The notes beneath the pieces were generated by a model, which was given only the letters and a program-made list of their open reading frames with translations, ran no database searches and was not told the origin of the DNA. From Pseudomonas flavescens (GTDB taxonomy: Bacteria; Pseudomonadota; Gammaproteobacteria; Pseudomonadales; Pseudomonadaceae): a stretch of 64,000 nt of DNA. The DNA lies in the NCBI RefSeq assembly GCF_013408425.1, contig NZ_JACBYV010000001.1:3720001-3784000 (forward strand), in the 5' to 3' direction. The position numbers and the translations under genes were made by a program. Each line of letters starts with the position of its first letter. Position 1 is the stretch's first letter. This document shows, piece after piece, positions 27,123 through 34,983 of the stretch.

Positions 27123-28244
27123 TCAAAGCTGCTTGTATTTGCCGTCAGTGCCCCACTGATACATCACGTAGTCGGAGACCTTCAGATCGCCCTTCTCGTC
27201 GAATTCCTTCTTGCCCATCACTGTCTGCACCGGGTTGGCCTTCAACCAGGCAGCGGCTTCGGCGCCATCGGTGCCCTTGATACCGGCGAAGGCCGCGGCG
27301 ACCACCTGCATGGAGGCGTAGGAGTACAGCGTGTACCCTTCCGGCTCGTAGCCATTGCCACGGAATTTCTCGATCACTGCCTTGCCATCCGGGATCAGAC
27401 GCGGATCGGCGCCAAAGGTCATCAGCACGCCATCGACGTACTGCGGGCCGCCAGCGGTGCCAACCATCTCATCGGTCACGATGCCGTCGCCGGAGACGAA
27501 CTTGGCGGTCACGCCCTGCTCGCGCATCTGCCGTACCAGCGGGCCTGCCTCGGCGTGCAGGCCACCGAAGTAAACGACCTCGGCACCGCTCGCACGGATC
27601 TTGGTGACCAGAGCGTTGAAGTCCTTCTCGCCGCGGGTCAGGCCTTCGTACATCACTTCCTTCACGCCACGCTTGTTGAGCTGCGCGCGGGTGGCGTCGG
27701 CCAGGCCCTGGCCGTAGGTGTCCTTGTCGTGCACCACGGCGACCTTCTTGGCCTTGAGCGTGTCGACGATGTAATCACCGGCGACGATCCCCTGCTGATC
27801 ATCGCGGCCGCACATGCGGAACATCGCGGACAGGCCACGCTCGGTGACCTGTGGGTTGGTCGAAGCCGGGGTGATGGCGAGAATGCCCGCCTCGTCATAC
27901 ACCTCGGAAGCCGGCATGGTGGAGGACGAGCAGAAATGCCCGATCACCGCCACCACCTTGTCGGAGTCGACCATGCGGTTGGCAACGGACACGGCCTGCT
28001 TCGGCTCACACGCATCGTCGCCCTTGACCAGCTTGATCTGCTCGCCATTGATACCGCCCGCCGCGTTGATATCCGCCGCCGCCTGCTCGGCGCCACGCCA
28101 CAACTGATCACCGAAAGCCGCGTTGCCGCCGGTCATGGGAGCGCCCACGCCTATGACGATATCGGCATGCGCAATAGAGGAAAAACCCAGTGCGCCGGTA
28201 ACCGCAAGCGCCAGGAAAGCTTTCTGAAAAGACTTGTGAGGCAT
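27123..28244 (-). CDS. braC: Branched-chain amino acid-binding periplasmic protein
   Basis: A 373-residue type-I periplasmic binding protein that captures Leu/Ile/Val (often Ala and Thr in Pseudomonas) for LivHMGF. The signal peptide covers about residues 1-27 (SFQKAFLALAVTGALGFSSI, cleaved after AHA). Mature sequence starts DIVIGVGAPMTGGNAAFGDQ and contains VIGHFCSSSTMPASEVYDEA and ITPASTNPQVTERG, the ligand-contact Ser/Thr loops of LivJ/BraC. It is the first gene of the operon, with GAGG upstream; no promoter is obvious in the spacer to 28686. Confidence 0.96.
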   Translation of the reverse strand: MPHKSFQKAFLALAVTGALGFSSIAHADIVIGVGAPMTGGNAAFGDQLWRGAEQAAADINAAGGINGEQIKLVKGDDACEPKQAVSVANRMVDSDKVVAVIGHFCSSSTMPASEVYDEAGILAITPASTNPQVTERGLSAMFRMCGRDDQQGIVAGDYIVDTLKAKKVAVVHDKDTYGQGLADATRAQLNKRGVKEVMYEGLTRGEKDFNALVTKIRASGAEVVYFGGLHAEAGPLVRQMREQGVTAKFVSGDGIVTDEMVGTAGGPQYVDGVLMTFGADPRLIPDGKAVIEKFRGNGYEPEGYTLYSYASMQVVAAAFAGIKGTDGAEAAAWLKANPVQTVMGKKEFDEKGDLKVSDYVMYQWGTDGKYKQL

Positions 28245-28630
28245 GGACGTGCTCCTGAGGAGTTTTAGGATTGGCCATCCTGCAAGAGCAAGCCCTATGC
28301 CACTTCCACGTCCGACGGCCGAAGGTATAACTGAAATGCGTGCCGGGAATGCCCAACGGCATAAGCTTGGAGAGTCGTTCCAAGGAATGCGTCATTTTCG
28401 ATTAAAAAGGCGCCACGATCGCCGCAGACCGCTACCAACTGCGCACCTCAACCGAGCAAGGCATCGTCCAGGCTGGTGCAACAATCCGAAACACCGGTTT
28501 TATAAGTGCACGGTTGGTGGGCGTCAGCTGGGATCGTGTTTGGGAGGTCGGAGGTCGATTCCAGAGCGGTCGCCATACCGGTGGGGGTTGCGATGGGGAG
28601 AAGTCGTTCGTTGTAACCGGTAACAACACG
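28245..28630. other. Spacer upstream of braC, no gene seen
   Basis: About 390 bases without a supported frame. It should contain the braC-liv promoter. Short open frames on both strands lack ribosome-binding sites and family features. Confidence 0.5.
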
Positions 28631-28668
28631 AAATCGCCCTGCACCGTTGCCGGGCAGGGCGATTTCAT
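28629..28668 (-). terminator. Hairpin terminator after MBL-fold gene
   Basis: The 12-bp stem AAATCGCCCTGC (28631-28642) and GCAGGGCGATTT (28654-28665) lies about 20 bases past the stop. T residues are present on both sides, so it may act in both directions. Confidence 0.7.
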
Positions 28669-28685
28669 TTCGGTTCAGGTGAGGC

Positions 28686-29576
28686 TTATTGCGGCCACTT
28701 CACCTCACCCTTGATGACCTGGGCGCTCAATTCGAGGGACGACTCTTCTGCCAGATCCGGGTAGCGCTTGCGCATCGCGGCGATCAGATGCACGGAGTCC
28801 GGCGCACGCTTCACCTCCTGCTCGAAGGCCAGCAAATAGTCGCGGGTCGCGCTGACGGTCTGCGGCGAGTGAGGCACGCTGCCATCGGCATTGTGCAGGT
28901 AATGGCCCGGCACCACCTTGTGCGGCTTCAATGCGGTGATGGCGTCCAGGGTGCCCAGCCAGTCGCGGCGCGATTGCTCGGTCTGGGTATCGGCCAGCCA
29001 CACATGGATATTGGCCGAGACCGGAATGCCGCCCACCACGGTCTTCAACGACGGGATCCACACGAAGGTACGCTTCGGCTCCGGCCCACGGATCTCCAGC
29101 ACCTGACCGTCCACCGTCAGCTTCGGCTCGCTCAGCGCCTGCGGCACCAGCAGAGCCTTCGGCGCGTTGTCCTTGAGGATCGGCCCCCAATGCGCCAGCT
29201 TGCTGTCCTTGTTCGCCTCGATGGCCGCCACGGTTTCGGCGGTGGCAACGATCTTCGCGTCCGGGAAGGCGCGGTGGATCACATCCAGGCCAAAGTAGTA
29301 ATCCGGGTCACTGTGGCTGATATAGACGGTGGTCAGCTTCTTGCCCGTGGCACGCACCTTCTCGACCAGCGCCTGCGCATCGTTGTTCTGGAACTGCGCA
29401 TCGATCAACACCGCCTCGGTCGGCCCGGAAACGATCTGCGACGACACCGGAAAAACCGAACGCTCGCCCGGGTTGTACAACTCCAGCTTCAACGGCTCGG
29501 CCGCCAACGCATGGCCAGCCATGGACAGCACGACACTACCGAACAACAAAGGACGCAACAGACGCAGAGCACTCAT
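28686..29576 (-). CDS. Secreted MBL-fold metallo-hydrolase-like protein
   Basis: A 296-residue exported protein: signal peptide to about residue 25 (LLFGSVVLSMAGHALA), then a metallo-beta-lactamase-like fold. The usual HxHxDH metal motif reads SHSDPDYYFGLDV, so the second and third histidines are replaced. A later His is present in VVPGHYLHN, and Asp in SANIHVWLAD. Hydrolase activity is therefore uncertain; it may bind one metal or a different ligand. ATG 29576 is chosen because the hydrophobic signal follows directly; the frame extends 154 codons further upstream without family-like sequence. It is monocistronic, upstream of a hairpin terminator. Confidence 0.85.
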   Translation of the reverse strand: MSALRLLRPLLFGSVVLSMAGHALAAEPLKLELYNPGERSVFPVSSQIVSGPTEAVLIDAQFQNNDAQALVEKVRATGKKLTTVYISHSDPDYYFGLDVIHRAFPDAKIVATAETVAAIEANKDSKLAHWGPILKDNAPKALLVPQALSEPKLTVDGQVLEIRGPEPKRTFVWIPSLKTVVGGIPVSANIHVWLADTQTEQSRRDWLGTLDAITALKPHKVVPGHYLHNADGSVPHSPQTVSATRDYLLAFEQEVKRAPDSVHLIAAMRKRYPDLAEESSLELSAQVIKGEVKWPQ

Positions 29577-29765
29577 GGCATAGCCTCGGAGAGAAAGATT
29601 CCGGGCCATCATAGGGTGACAGATTGATTCGAAATACGGCCTTATTTGCAATGGTTTGTTGCTCGAATCGATCCAATAAACCAAACGCCAGTACCCTGCG
29701 TACCGCTTGCCTCGCCCGCGTTGCGCCCCTATCCTGCATCGGCCACGGTCAATCCCGTGGCCGGG

Positions 29766-29946
29766 TTTGACAGCTCGACACTCGGCGCGATGTGCCAACC
29801 GGTGCATGCGAGAACGGCGTTCGTTCTTGCAGGCCGGCCTTTGCATGCAGTTTGCACTGCTCCGCTCTATGGCAGATCGCGTGGGGAGATCCTCGTGGTC
29901 TGCCGGCTTCCGAGTCCGGTCTGTCAACCCTGCGCGGTCTGCCTCC
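29766..29946 (+). ncRNA. C4-like antisense RNA leader of the antirepressor gene
   Basis: This leader holds stems (29803-29809 with 29843-29849; 29808-29815 with 29823-29830; GGCAGA 29871-29876 with TCTGCC 29899-29904). Three segments follow: GGCTTCCGAGT (29905-29915), CTGTCAACC (29921-29929) and CTGCCTC (29939-29945). Their complements occur next to the downstream start codon: ACTCGGAGCC (29984-29993, covering the ribosome-binding site, one bulge), GGTTGACAG (29951-29959) and GAGGCAG (29965-29971). This matches the C4 RNA of phages P1/P7, which silences an antirepressor in cis or trans. A TTGACA at 29767 may be its -35. The RNA ends are estimates. Confidence 0.6.
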
Positions 29947-29950
29947 ATTC

Positions 29951-29993
29951 GGTTGACAGCGATCGAGGCAGCTCCTGAACCCAACTCGGAGCC
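29951..29993 (+). promoter_or_regulatory. Target segments for the C4-like RNA at the antirepressor ribosome-binding site
   Basis: GGTTGACAG, GAGGCAG and ACTCGGAGCC are each complementary to a segment 20-80 bases upstream. The last includes the probable Shine-Dalgarno sequence CGGAG before ATG 30000, so pairing would block translation. Confidence 0.55.
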
Positions 29994-29999
29994 TTCACG

Positions 30000-30482
30000 A
30001 TGCTTGATGCATTCATCCCCACTGTGTTCATACGCCATAACAAGCCACTACGCGCGATTCTAATCGACCGCCAACCCTGGTTCGTCGCCAGCGATGTCGG
30101 CCGCCTGCTCGGCCAGCGCCACGCCGAGCGCCTATGCCGGCGCATGGATCCGGAGCAGATTCGCTCCACGTACCTACGCCATGCCAGCGGCAGCGAAGAG
30201 CCCGTGCAGGTCATCGATCAGGCCGGGCTGTACAAGGCGCTGTACCGTTTCATGCACCCTGAGCACCGCAACCTCAGCCGCTGGTTCAGTCAGGACGTCA
30301 TCCCCCAGTTGCACGATCTGGCACAAGCGCAGCACGCGGCGCCAAGGCGCGTGCAAATGAACTGGCAAGGCGCACACATCGGCATGCTCGACTGGCAAGG
30401 TGAACTCTGGGTTCGCCTCCAGCAGTTGCCCACCCTTGCGAATTGGCAAGAAGCGCCAGTACGGCGACGTTGGTTCGGCTAA
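30000..30482 (+). CDS. BRO-N domain phage-type antirepressor
   Basis: A 160-residue protein whose N-terminal ~105 residues form a BRO-N/antirepressor domain. Support is LIDRQPWFVASDVGRLLGQR near the start, QVIDQAGLYKALYRFMHPEH and the following NLSRWFSQDVIPQL. In temperate phages such proteins counteract the prophage repressor. No phage structural, integrase or repressor gene lies nearby, so this is a free-standing or domesticated copy. The C-terminal ~50 residues (QMNWQGAHIGMLDWQGELWV) are unrecognised. It is preceded by a C4-like antisense leader that covers its ribosome-binding site. Its role in the host is unknown. Confidence 0.85.
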   Translation: MLDAFIPTVFIRHNKPLRAILIDRQPWFVASDVGRLLGQRHAERLCRRMDPEQIRSTYLRHASGSEEPVQVIDQAGLYKALYRFMHPEHRNLSRWFSQDVIPQLHDLAQAQHAAPRRVQMNWQGAHIGMLDWQGELWVRLQQLPTLANWQEAPVRRRWFG

Positions 30483-30589
30483 ACGAACACACGGCGGTGG
30501 CTGCTGGTTAGACGAAGAGCCAGCACTGAACAGTGGCGCACCGCCAATATTTCGCAGTAATGTCGGCCATCGCCTTTCAAGGAAGAACC

Positions 30590-31414
30590 ATGGCCAGCAA
30601 GAACGCGCCTGCCGCCCACCAAAAACACCTCGCCGTCCTGATCGACGCCGACAACGCCCCCGCCGCCATCGTCGAAGGCCTCTTCGAAGAAATCGCCAAA
30701 TACGGCGTCGCCAGCGTCAAACGCATCTACGGTGACTGGACACTGCCCAACTTGGGCAGTTGGAAGAAGGTGCTGCTCGACCACTCCATCCAGCCGATCC
30801 AGCAATTCGCCTACACCAAAGGCAAGAACGCTACCGACAGCTCCCTAATCATCGACGCTATGGATCTGCTGTATACCCGACGGTTCGACGGGTTTTGCTT
30901 GGTCTCCAGCGACAGCGACTTTACTCGTCTGGCTGCGCGTATTCGCGAAGAAGGTCTGGAGGTAATAGGTTTCGGTGAACACAAAACGCCCAAACCATTT
31001 GTCTCAGCCTGCGACAAGTTCATCTACACCGAATTGCTCCGCAATGACGTGACCGAAGCGGAAAACCTGGCGCCGGCCATCGCAGAGCCACCAGAACCCA
31101 AATTGGCAGCAAGCGACTCAGCATCATCAGAGACAGGAAATACAGAGACAACTCCACCTAAAATTCCGGTGAAACTGATAAGCAAAGTTATTGATGATAT
31201 TTCAGATGAGGAAGGCTGGGTATTTATGGCCTCACTGGGCGAGAACCTTCGCAAACTGAAATCCGATTTCGATCCACGCTTATATGGTTTCAAGAAACTC
31301 ACCGAACTGATTAAGGCACGCAATGGGCAGTTCGAACTCCAAGAGCGCGGCATAACGGCAACAGGAGGAAAAGTGCTATATGTAAGAAATCGCAAACCCT
31401 CATTTCGACAGTGA
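30590..31414 (+). CDS. NYN-domain protein with C-terminal OST-HTH/LOTUS domain
   Basis: A 274-residue protein. The N-terminal NYN (PIN-like) nuclease domain, about 10-150, has the acidic motifs LAVLIDADNAPA, KGKNATDSSLIIDAMDLLY and SSDSDFTRLAARIREEGL, which fit metal-dependent RNA cleavage. A disordered Pro/Glu/Ser/Thr-rich linker (about 155-195) leads to a C-terminal OST-HTH/LOTUS RNA-binding module (GWVFMASLGENLRKLKSDFD and KKLTELIKARNGQFEL). This NYN-LOTUS order is widespread in bacteria; targets are unknown. ATG 30590 follows AAGGAAG. Codon use in the linker and C-terminal part is more AT-rich than in the N-terminal domain. Confidence 0.88.
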   Translation: MASKNAPAAHQKHLAVLIDADNAPAAIVEGLFEEIAKYGVASVKRIYGDWTLPNLGSWKKVLLDHSIQPIQQFAYTKGKNATDSSLIIDAMDLLYTRRFDGFCLVSSDSDFTRLAARIREEGLEVIGFGEHKTPKPFVSACDKFIYTELLRNDVTEAENLAPAIAEPPEPKLAASDSASSETGNTETTPPKIPVKLISKVIDDISDEEGWVFMASLGENLRKLKSDFDPRLYGFKKLTELIKARNGQFELQERGITATGGKVLYVRNRKPSFRQ

Positions 31415-31496
31415 ATCGAAAGAGCCCAAAACCGAACGTACATGATGTATAGCATACATCGAAAACAGCTTAACCATTGGAGACGCGAACAAAACA

Positions 31497-32147
31497 ATGA
31501 AATCAATAATTGCAATATTTATATTGATTTACTGCAACCAAACATTAGCCACAGACGACAGAATCGAACAATTCGAGAACACTCGCACAGAAGAGCTATT
31601 TCAGGCGTTAGAGCTACAAAAATCTGCCGCGGAAAACTTAAAAGAAAAACAAACTAACGCGCCAGTCCATGCTTACAAACTAGCACTATCGCGAATATTG
31701 ATGGCATGGGAGTTGAGTGGCAACGACGAGACAAAGAAAATTCAAATTGAAGAACAGAGCTGCTCACTCATTAGAAAGGCAGCGGAGGAGGGTTTCCATG
31801 TAGCGGCGGTAACGCAGCTCTCTCTCTGCGACTCACTTTTAGAGGTTGAGCTAACACGAGAAAAGCGAGATAACGCAGTACAGCTTCTATTTAGATCACT
31901 AAAAAAGAAGGATCAATGGATAGAGCACTACCCAATACAAATTTACTCCCACCAAGCAAGGTGCTTTAAAACTGACATAAACAAACGAATAGCAGCCCAA
32001 ACATATGAGCAGGTTATGGCCGAAGCCTACGAGCTTGCCTATCGCTTCGAATCTGACCCCAAGCAAAAAAATATATATCTTCGAAAAGCTCTAGAATTAA
32101 ATTGCGAGACACTGAGGTCAGAAAACATCGGGGCGGAAGGCGCATAA
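31497..32147 (+). CDS. AT-rich orphan, exported protein of unknown function
   Basis: I do not recognise this 216-residue protein. A short signal peptide is likely (MKSIIAIFILIYCNQTLATD, cleavage near residue 18). The rest is alpha-helical and charged, with paired helices such as HAYKLALSRILMAWELSG and NAVQLLFRSLKKKDQW, loosely like Sel1/TPR-type helical repeats but without a clear consensus. Base composition is markedly AT-rich (near 40-45 % GC) against a GC-rich background, pointing to recent transfer. The ribosome-binding site (GGAGACG) is acceptable. It sits between the NYN gene and a tandem repeat array. Confidence 0.65.
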   Translation: MKSIIAIFILIYCNQTLATDDRIEQFENTRTEELFQALELQKSAAENLKEKQTNAPVHAYKLALSRILMAWELSGNDETKKIQIEEQSCSLIRKAAEEGFHVAAVTQLSLCDSLLEVELTREKRDNAVQLLFRSLKKKDQWIEHYPIQIYSHQARCFKTDINKRIAAQTYEQVMAEAYELAYRFESDPKQKNIYLRKALELNCETLRSENIGAEGA

Positions 32148-32205
32148 AACAGTGCAACGCGCAATATGGATTACCGCCCGCAAGATGGATTAGTAGTGGG
32201 GAGAT

Positions 32206-33000
32206 CGGTTCGCGGGCATGGCCCGCTCCCACGAACGGCGTTGGCGGGTAGGTAGGGTGGACAACGCGAAGCTTGTCCACCACGGAACTCAACGCAATAC
32301 ATCGGGCATACGCCACTCGCTCCTTCAGGAGGCCGAACGGAATCGTTGTGTAGAGGGCCAGGCGGACAGCCTTGAATGGATGGCCGGCTTCGGGGTGCGA
32401 TATCCAACCGCAAACCATGTGTTGCTGCCGATGGAGATTCGCGGGAATGGCCCGCTCCCACAGGTGGTGCTCCTACAATTTCCACTCCCGCAGCCCCCAC
32501 AGCGGGCAGTAGGTAGGGTGGACAACGCGAAGCTTGTCCACCAAGGAACTCAACGCAATACATCAGGCATACGCCACTCGCCCCTTCAGGAGGCCGAACG
32601 GAATCGTTGTGTAGAGGGCCAGGCGGACAGCCTTGAATGGATGGCCGGCTTCGGGGTGCGATATCCAACCGCAAACCATGTGTTGCTGCCGATGGAGATT
32701 CGCGGGCATGGCCCGCTCCCACAGGTGGTGCTCCTACAATTTCCACTCCCATAGCCCCCACAGCGGGCAGTAGGTAGGGTGGACAACGCGAAGCTTGTCC
32801 ACCACGGAACTCAACGCAATACATCAGGCATACGCCACTCGCCCCTTCAGGAGGCCGAACGGAATCGTTGTGTAGAGGGCCAGGCGGACAGCCTTGAATG
32901 GATGGCAGGCGTCGGGGTGCGATATCCAACCGCAAACCATGTGTTGCTGCCGATGGAGATTCGCGGGCATGGCCCGCTCCCACAAGTTGCTGTCCCACAG
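32206..33000. repeat. Three tandem copies of a 261-bp repeat
   Basis: Copies begin at 32254, 32515 and 32776 (AGGGTGGACAACGCGAAGC), a period of exactly 261. The third copy diverges after about 32987, and a partial unit precedes the first. Each unit contains the palindrome GTGGACAACGCGAAGCTTGTCCAC (offset arms) and a REP-like TTCGCGGGCATGGCCCGCTCC hairpin. Because 261 is a multiple of three, frames stay open across the array on both strands (for example 32171-32998 minus); these are not called as genes. Copies differ at very few positions, which indicates recent duplication. Confidence 0.92.
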
Positions 33001-33045
33001 TTCCCCTCGCACAGGCATGGGCAGCACGCGGACTTCTCGGGCACC

Positions 33046-33078
33046 AACAAAAAGACCGATCAACTGATCGGCCTTTTC
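33046..33078 (-). terminator. Intrinsic terminator after bauC
   Basis: The stem GGCCGATCA/TGATCGGTC, read on the minus strand, is followed by CTTTTTG. It lies 17 bases past the bauC stop. Confidence 0.85.
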
Positions 33079-33094
33079 GTTACCTCACATCCCC

Positions 33095-34594
33095 TCAGCT
33101 ATTACTCGGAAACGCAAATTGCGCGGCCTCGTGGCTCTTGCGCTGCGGCCAGCGCTGGGTGATGGATTTACGGCGGGTGTAGAAGCGCACGCCGTCGGGG
33201 CCGTAGGCGTGGAGGTCGCCGAACAGCGAGCGCTTCCAGCCGCCGAAGCTGTGGTAGGCCACCGGTACCGGCAGCGGTACGTTGACGCCGACCATGCCGA
33301 CTTCGATCTCGTCGCAGAACAGCCGCGCCGCTTCGCCATCACGGGTGAAGATGCAGGTGCCGTTGCCGTATTCGTGATCGTTGATCAGTTGCATGGCCGC
33401 TTCCAGGCTATCGACGCGGACGATGCACAGCACCGGGCCGAAGATCTCGTCGGTGTAGATGGTCATGTCCGCCGTCACCCGGTCGAACAGGGTGCCGCCT
33501 AGGAAGAAGCCGTTTTCATTGCCGGACACGCTCAGGCCACGGCCATCCACCACCAGCTCGGCGCCAGCGGCCACTCCGGCGTCGATGTAGCCGGTGACCT
33601 TGTCCTTCGCCGCGGCGGTGACCAGCGGGCCCATGTCGAGGCCGCACTGGGTGCCGGCGCCGATCTTCAGGGCCTTGATCTGCGGAACGATCTTGTCGAC
33701 CAGCGCATCGGCGATCTGGTCGCCCACGCACACAGCCACGGAGATGGCCATGCAGCGCTCGCCGCAGGAGCCGTAGGCAGCGCCCATCAATGCGCTGACG
33801 GCGTTGTCCAGGTCGGCATCGGGCATCAGCACCGCGTGGTTCTTGGCGCCACCCAGGGCCTGTACGCGTTTGCCGCGTTTGCTGCCTTCGGCGTAGATGT
33901 ATTCGGCGATGGGCGTGGAGCCGACGAAGCTCAGGGCCTTGACCTCGGGCGCCTGGATCAATGCATCCACTGCGGTCTTGTCGCCGTGCACGACGTTGAG
34001 CACGCCTTTGGGCAGGCCGGCTTCGTGGAGCAACTGGGCGATGTACAGGGTGGAGCTGGGGTCGCGCTCGGAGGGTTTGAGGATGAAGCAGTTGCCGCAG
34101 ACGATGGCCAGCGGATACATCCACAGCGGCACCATGGCCGGGAAGTTGAACGGGGTGATGCCAGCGACCACGCCCACCGGCTGGAAGTCGCTCCAGGCGT
34201 CGATGTTGGGGCCGACGTTGCGGGTGTATTCACCCTTGAGGATTTCCGGCGCAGAGCAGGCGTATTCGACGTTCTCGATACCGCGCTTGAGTTCGCCGGC
34301 AGCGTCTTCGACGGTCTTGCCGTGCTCTTCGCTGATCAGTTTGGCGATGGCGTTCTCGTGCTGCTCGAGCAGTTGCTTGAAGCGGAACATGACCTGAGCG
34401 CGCTTGGCCGGCGGCGTGTTGCGCCAGGCCGGGAACGCCTCCTTGGCGGAGTCGATGGCCTGCTGCACGGTGGCCACATCGGCCAGGGCGACGCGACGTA
34501 CCGCTTCGCCGGTAGCGGGGTTGAAGACCTCGGCGCTGCGGCCGCCCTGGCCGTCGGTGAGTTCGCCGTGGATCAGGTGCTGGATGGTGGTCAT
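33095..34594 (-). CDS. bauC: CoA-acylating (methyl)malonate-semialdehyde dehydrogenase
   Basis: A 499-residue NAD-dependent aldehyde dehydrogenase that converts malonate semialdehyde (or methylmalonate semialdehyde) plus CoA to acetyl-CoA (or propionyl-CoA) and CO2. The catalytic Cys is in GSCGERCMAISVAV (about residue 285), the NAD fold shows FVGSTPIAEYIY, and the family-specific N-terminus is GELTDGQGGRSAEVFNPATG. By sequence it could be called mmsA; the bauB-bauA neighbours make the beta-alanine pathway enzyme BauC more likely. GAGGAAG precedes the ATG. It is the last gene of the operon. Confidence 0.92.
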   Translation of the reverse strand: MTTIQHLIHGELTDGQGGRSAEVFNPATGEAVRRVALADVATVQQAIDSAKEAFPAWRNTPPAKRAQVMFRFKQLLEQHENAIAKLISEEHGKTVEDAAGELKRGIENVEYACSAPEILKGEYTRNVGPNIDAWSDFQPVGVVAGITPFNFPAMVPLWMYPLAIVCGNCFILKPSERDPSSTLYIAQLLHEAGLPKGVLNVVHGDKTAVDALIQAPEVKALSFVGSTPIAEYIYAEGSKRGKRVQALGGAKNHAVLMPDADLDNAVSALMGAAYGSCGERCMAISVAVCVGDQIADALVDKIVPQIKALKIGAGTQCGLDMGPLVTAAAKDKVTGYIDAGVAAGAELVVDGRGLSVSGNENGFFLGGTLFDRVTADMTIYTDEIFGPVLCIVRVDSLEAAMQLINDHEYGNGTCIFTRDGEAARLFCDEIEVGMVGVNVPLPVPVAYHSFGGWKRSLFGDLHAYGPDGVRFYTRRKSITQRWPQRKSHEAAQFAFPSNS

Positions 34595-34620
34595 GGAGCT
34601 TCCTCGATTGGAGACGTTGC

Positions 34621-34679
34621 GTAGGAGCTGGCTTGCCGGCGATCAATCCTGCAAGCATCGCCGGCAAGCCGGCTCCTAC
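34621..34679. repeat. Inverted REP pair between bauC and bauB
   Basis: GTAGGAGCTGGCTTGCCGGC (34621-34640) faces GCCGGCAAGCCGGCTCCTAC (34660-34679). It is the same REP family as the array at 22351-23070, here as a single pair inside an operon. Confidence 0.85.
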
Positions 34680-34689
34680 AGAAATGGGT

Positions 34690-34983
34690 TCAATGCGCTT
34701 TGATTTCGGTTTCGACGAAGACCACTTCATGGTCGCTGGCGTTGATCACGTTGTGTTCCACCCCCGCCTTGCGGAAGTAGCTCTGCCCGGCCACCAGCGG
34801 GGCGTGCTTGTCGCCCTCCGGGGTTTCCAGCAGCAGCGTGCCGTCGGTCATGGGTACCACCACGTAATCGTAGCCATGCCGGTGGCGACCGGTTTCGGTA
34901 CCCGGCGCGAACCGCCATTCGGTGACGATCACCTCGTCGTTATCCACCTGCACGGTGGCTACCGCCTGCTGCCGGACAGCCAT
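34690..34983 (-). CDS. bauB: Small cupin protein of the bau operon
   Basis: A 97-residue single-domain cupin. Metal-binding motif 1 is GTETGRHRHGYDYVVV, and motif 2 is YFRKAGVEHNVIN, with histidines in the expected places. A role within beta-alanine catabolism is not established; BauB is the name of the equivalent P. aeruginosa gene as I recall it. ATG 34983 shares one base with the bauA stop (TGATG), so translation is coupled. A longer frame to 35112 is an arginine-rich shadow of bauA. Confidence 0.88.
   Translation of the reverse strand: MAVRQQAVATVQVDNDEVIVTEWRFAPGTETGRHRHGYDYVVVPMTDGTLLLETPEGDKHAPLVAGQSYFRKAGVEHNVINASDHEVVFVETEIKAH

Noticed and set aside
28686..30038. Longer start for the MBL-fold protein (450 residues)
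   Set aside because: The extra 154 residues would run through the antisense-RNA leader and precede an obvious signal peptide, which must be N-terminal.
30000..30482. Evidence for a full prophage around the antirepressor
   Set aside because: No integrase, repressor, structural or lysis gene and no attachment-site duplication is seen on either side.
32171..32998. A 275-codon minus-strand frame with repeated GAGHARESPSAATHG-type peptides
   Set aside because: It is a translation of the 261-bp tandem repeat. Equivalent frames occur on the other strand, and the sequence is a non-coding repeat.
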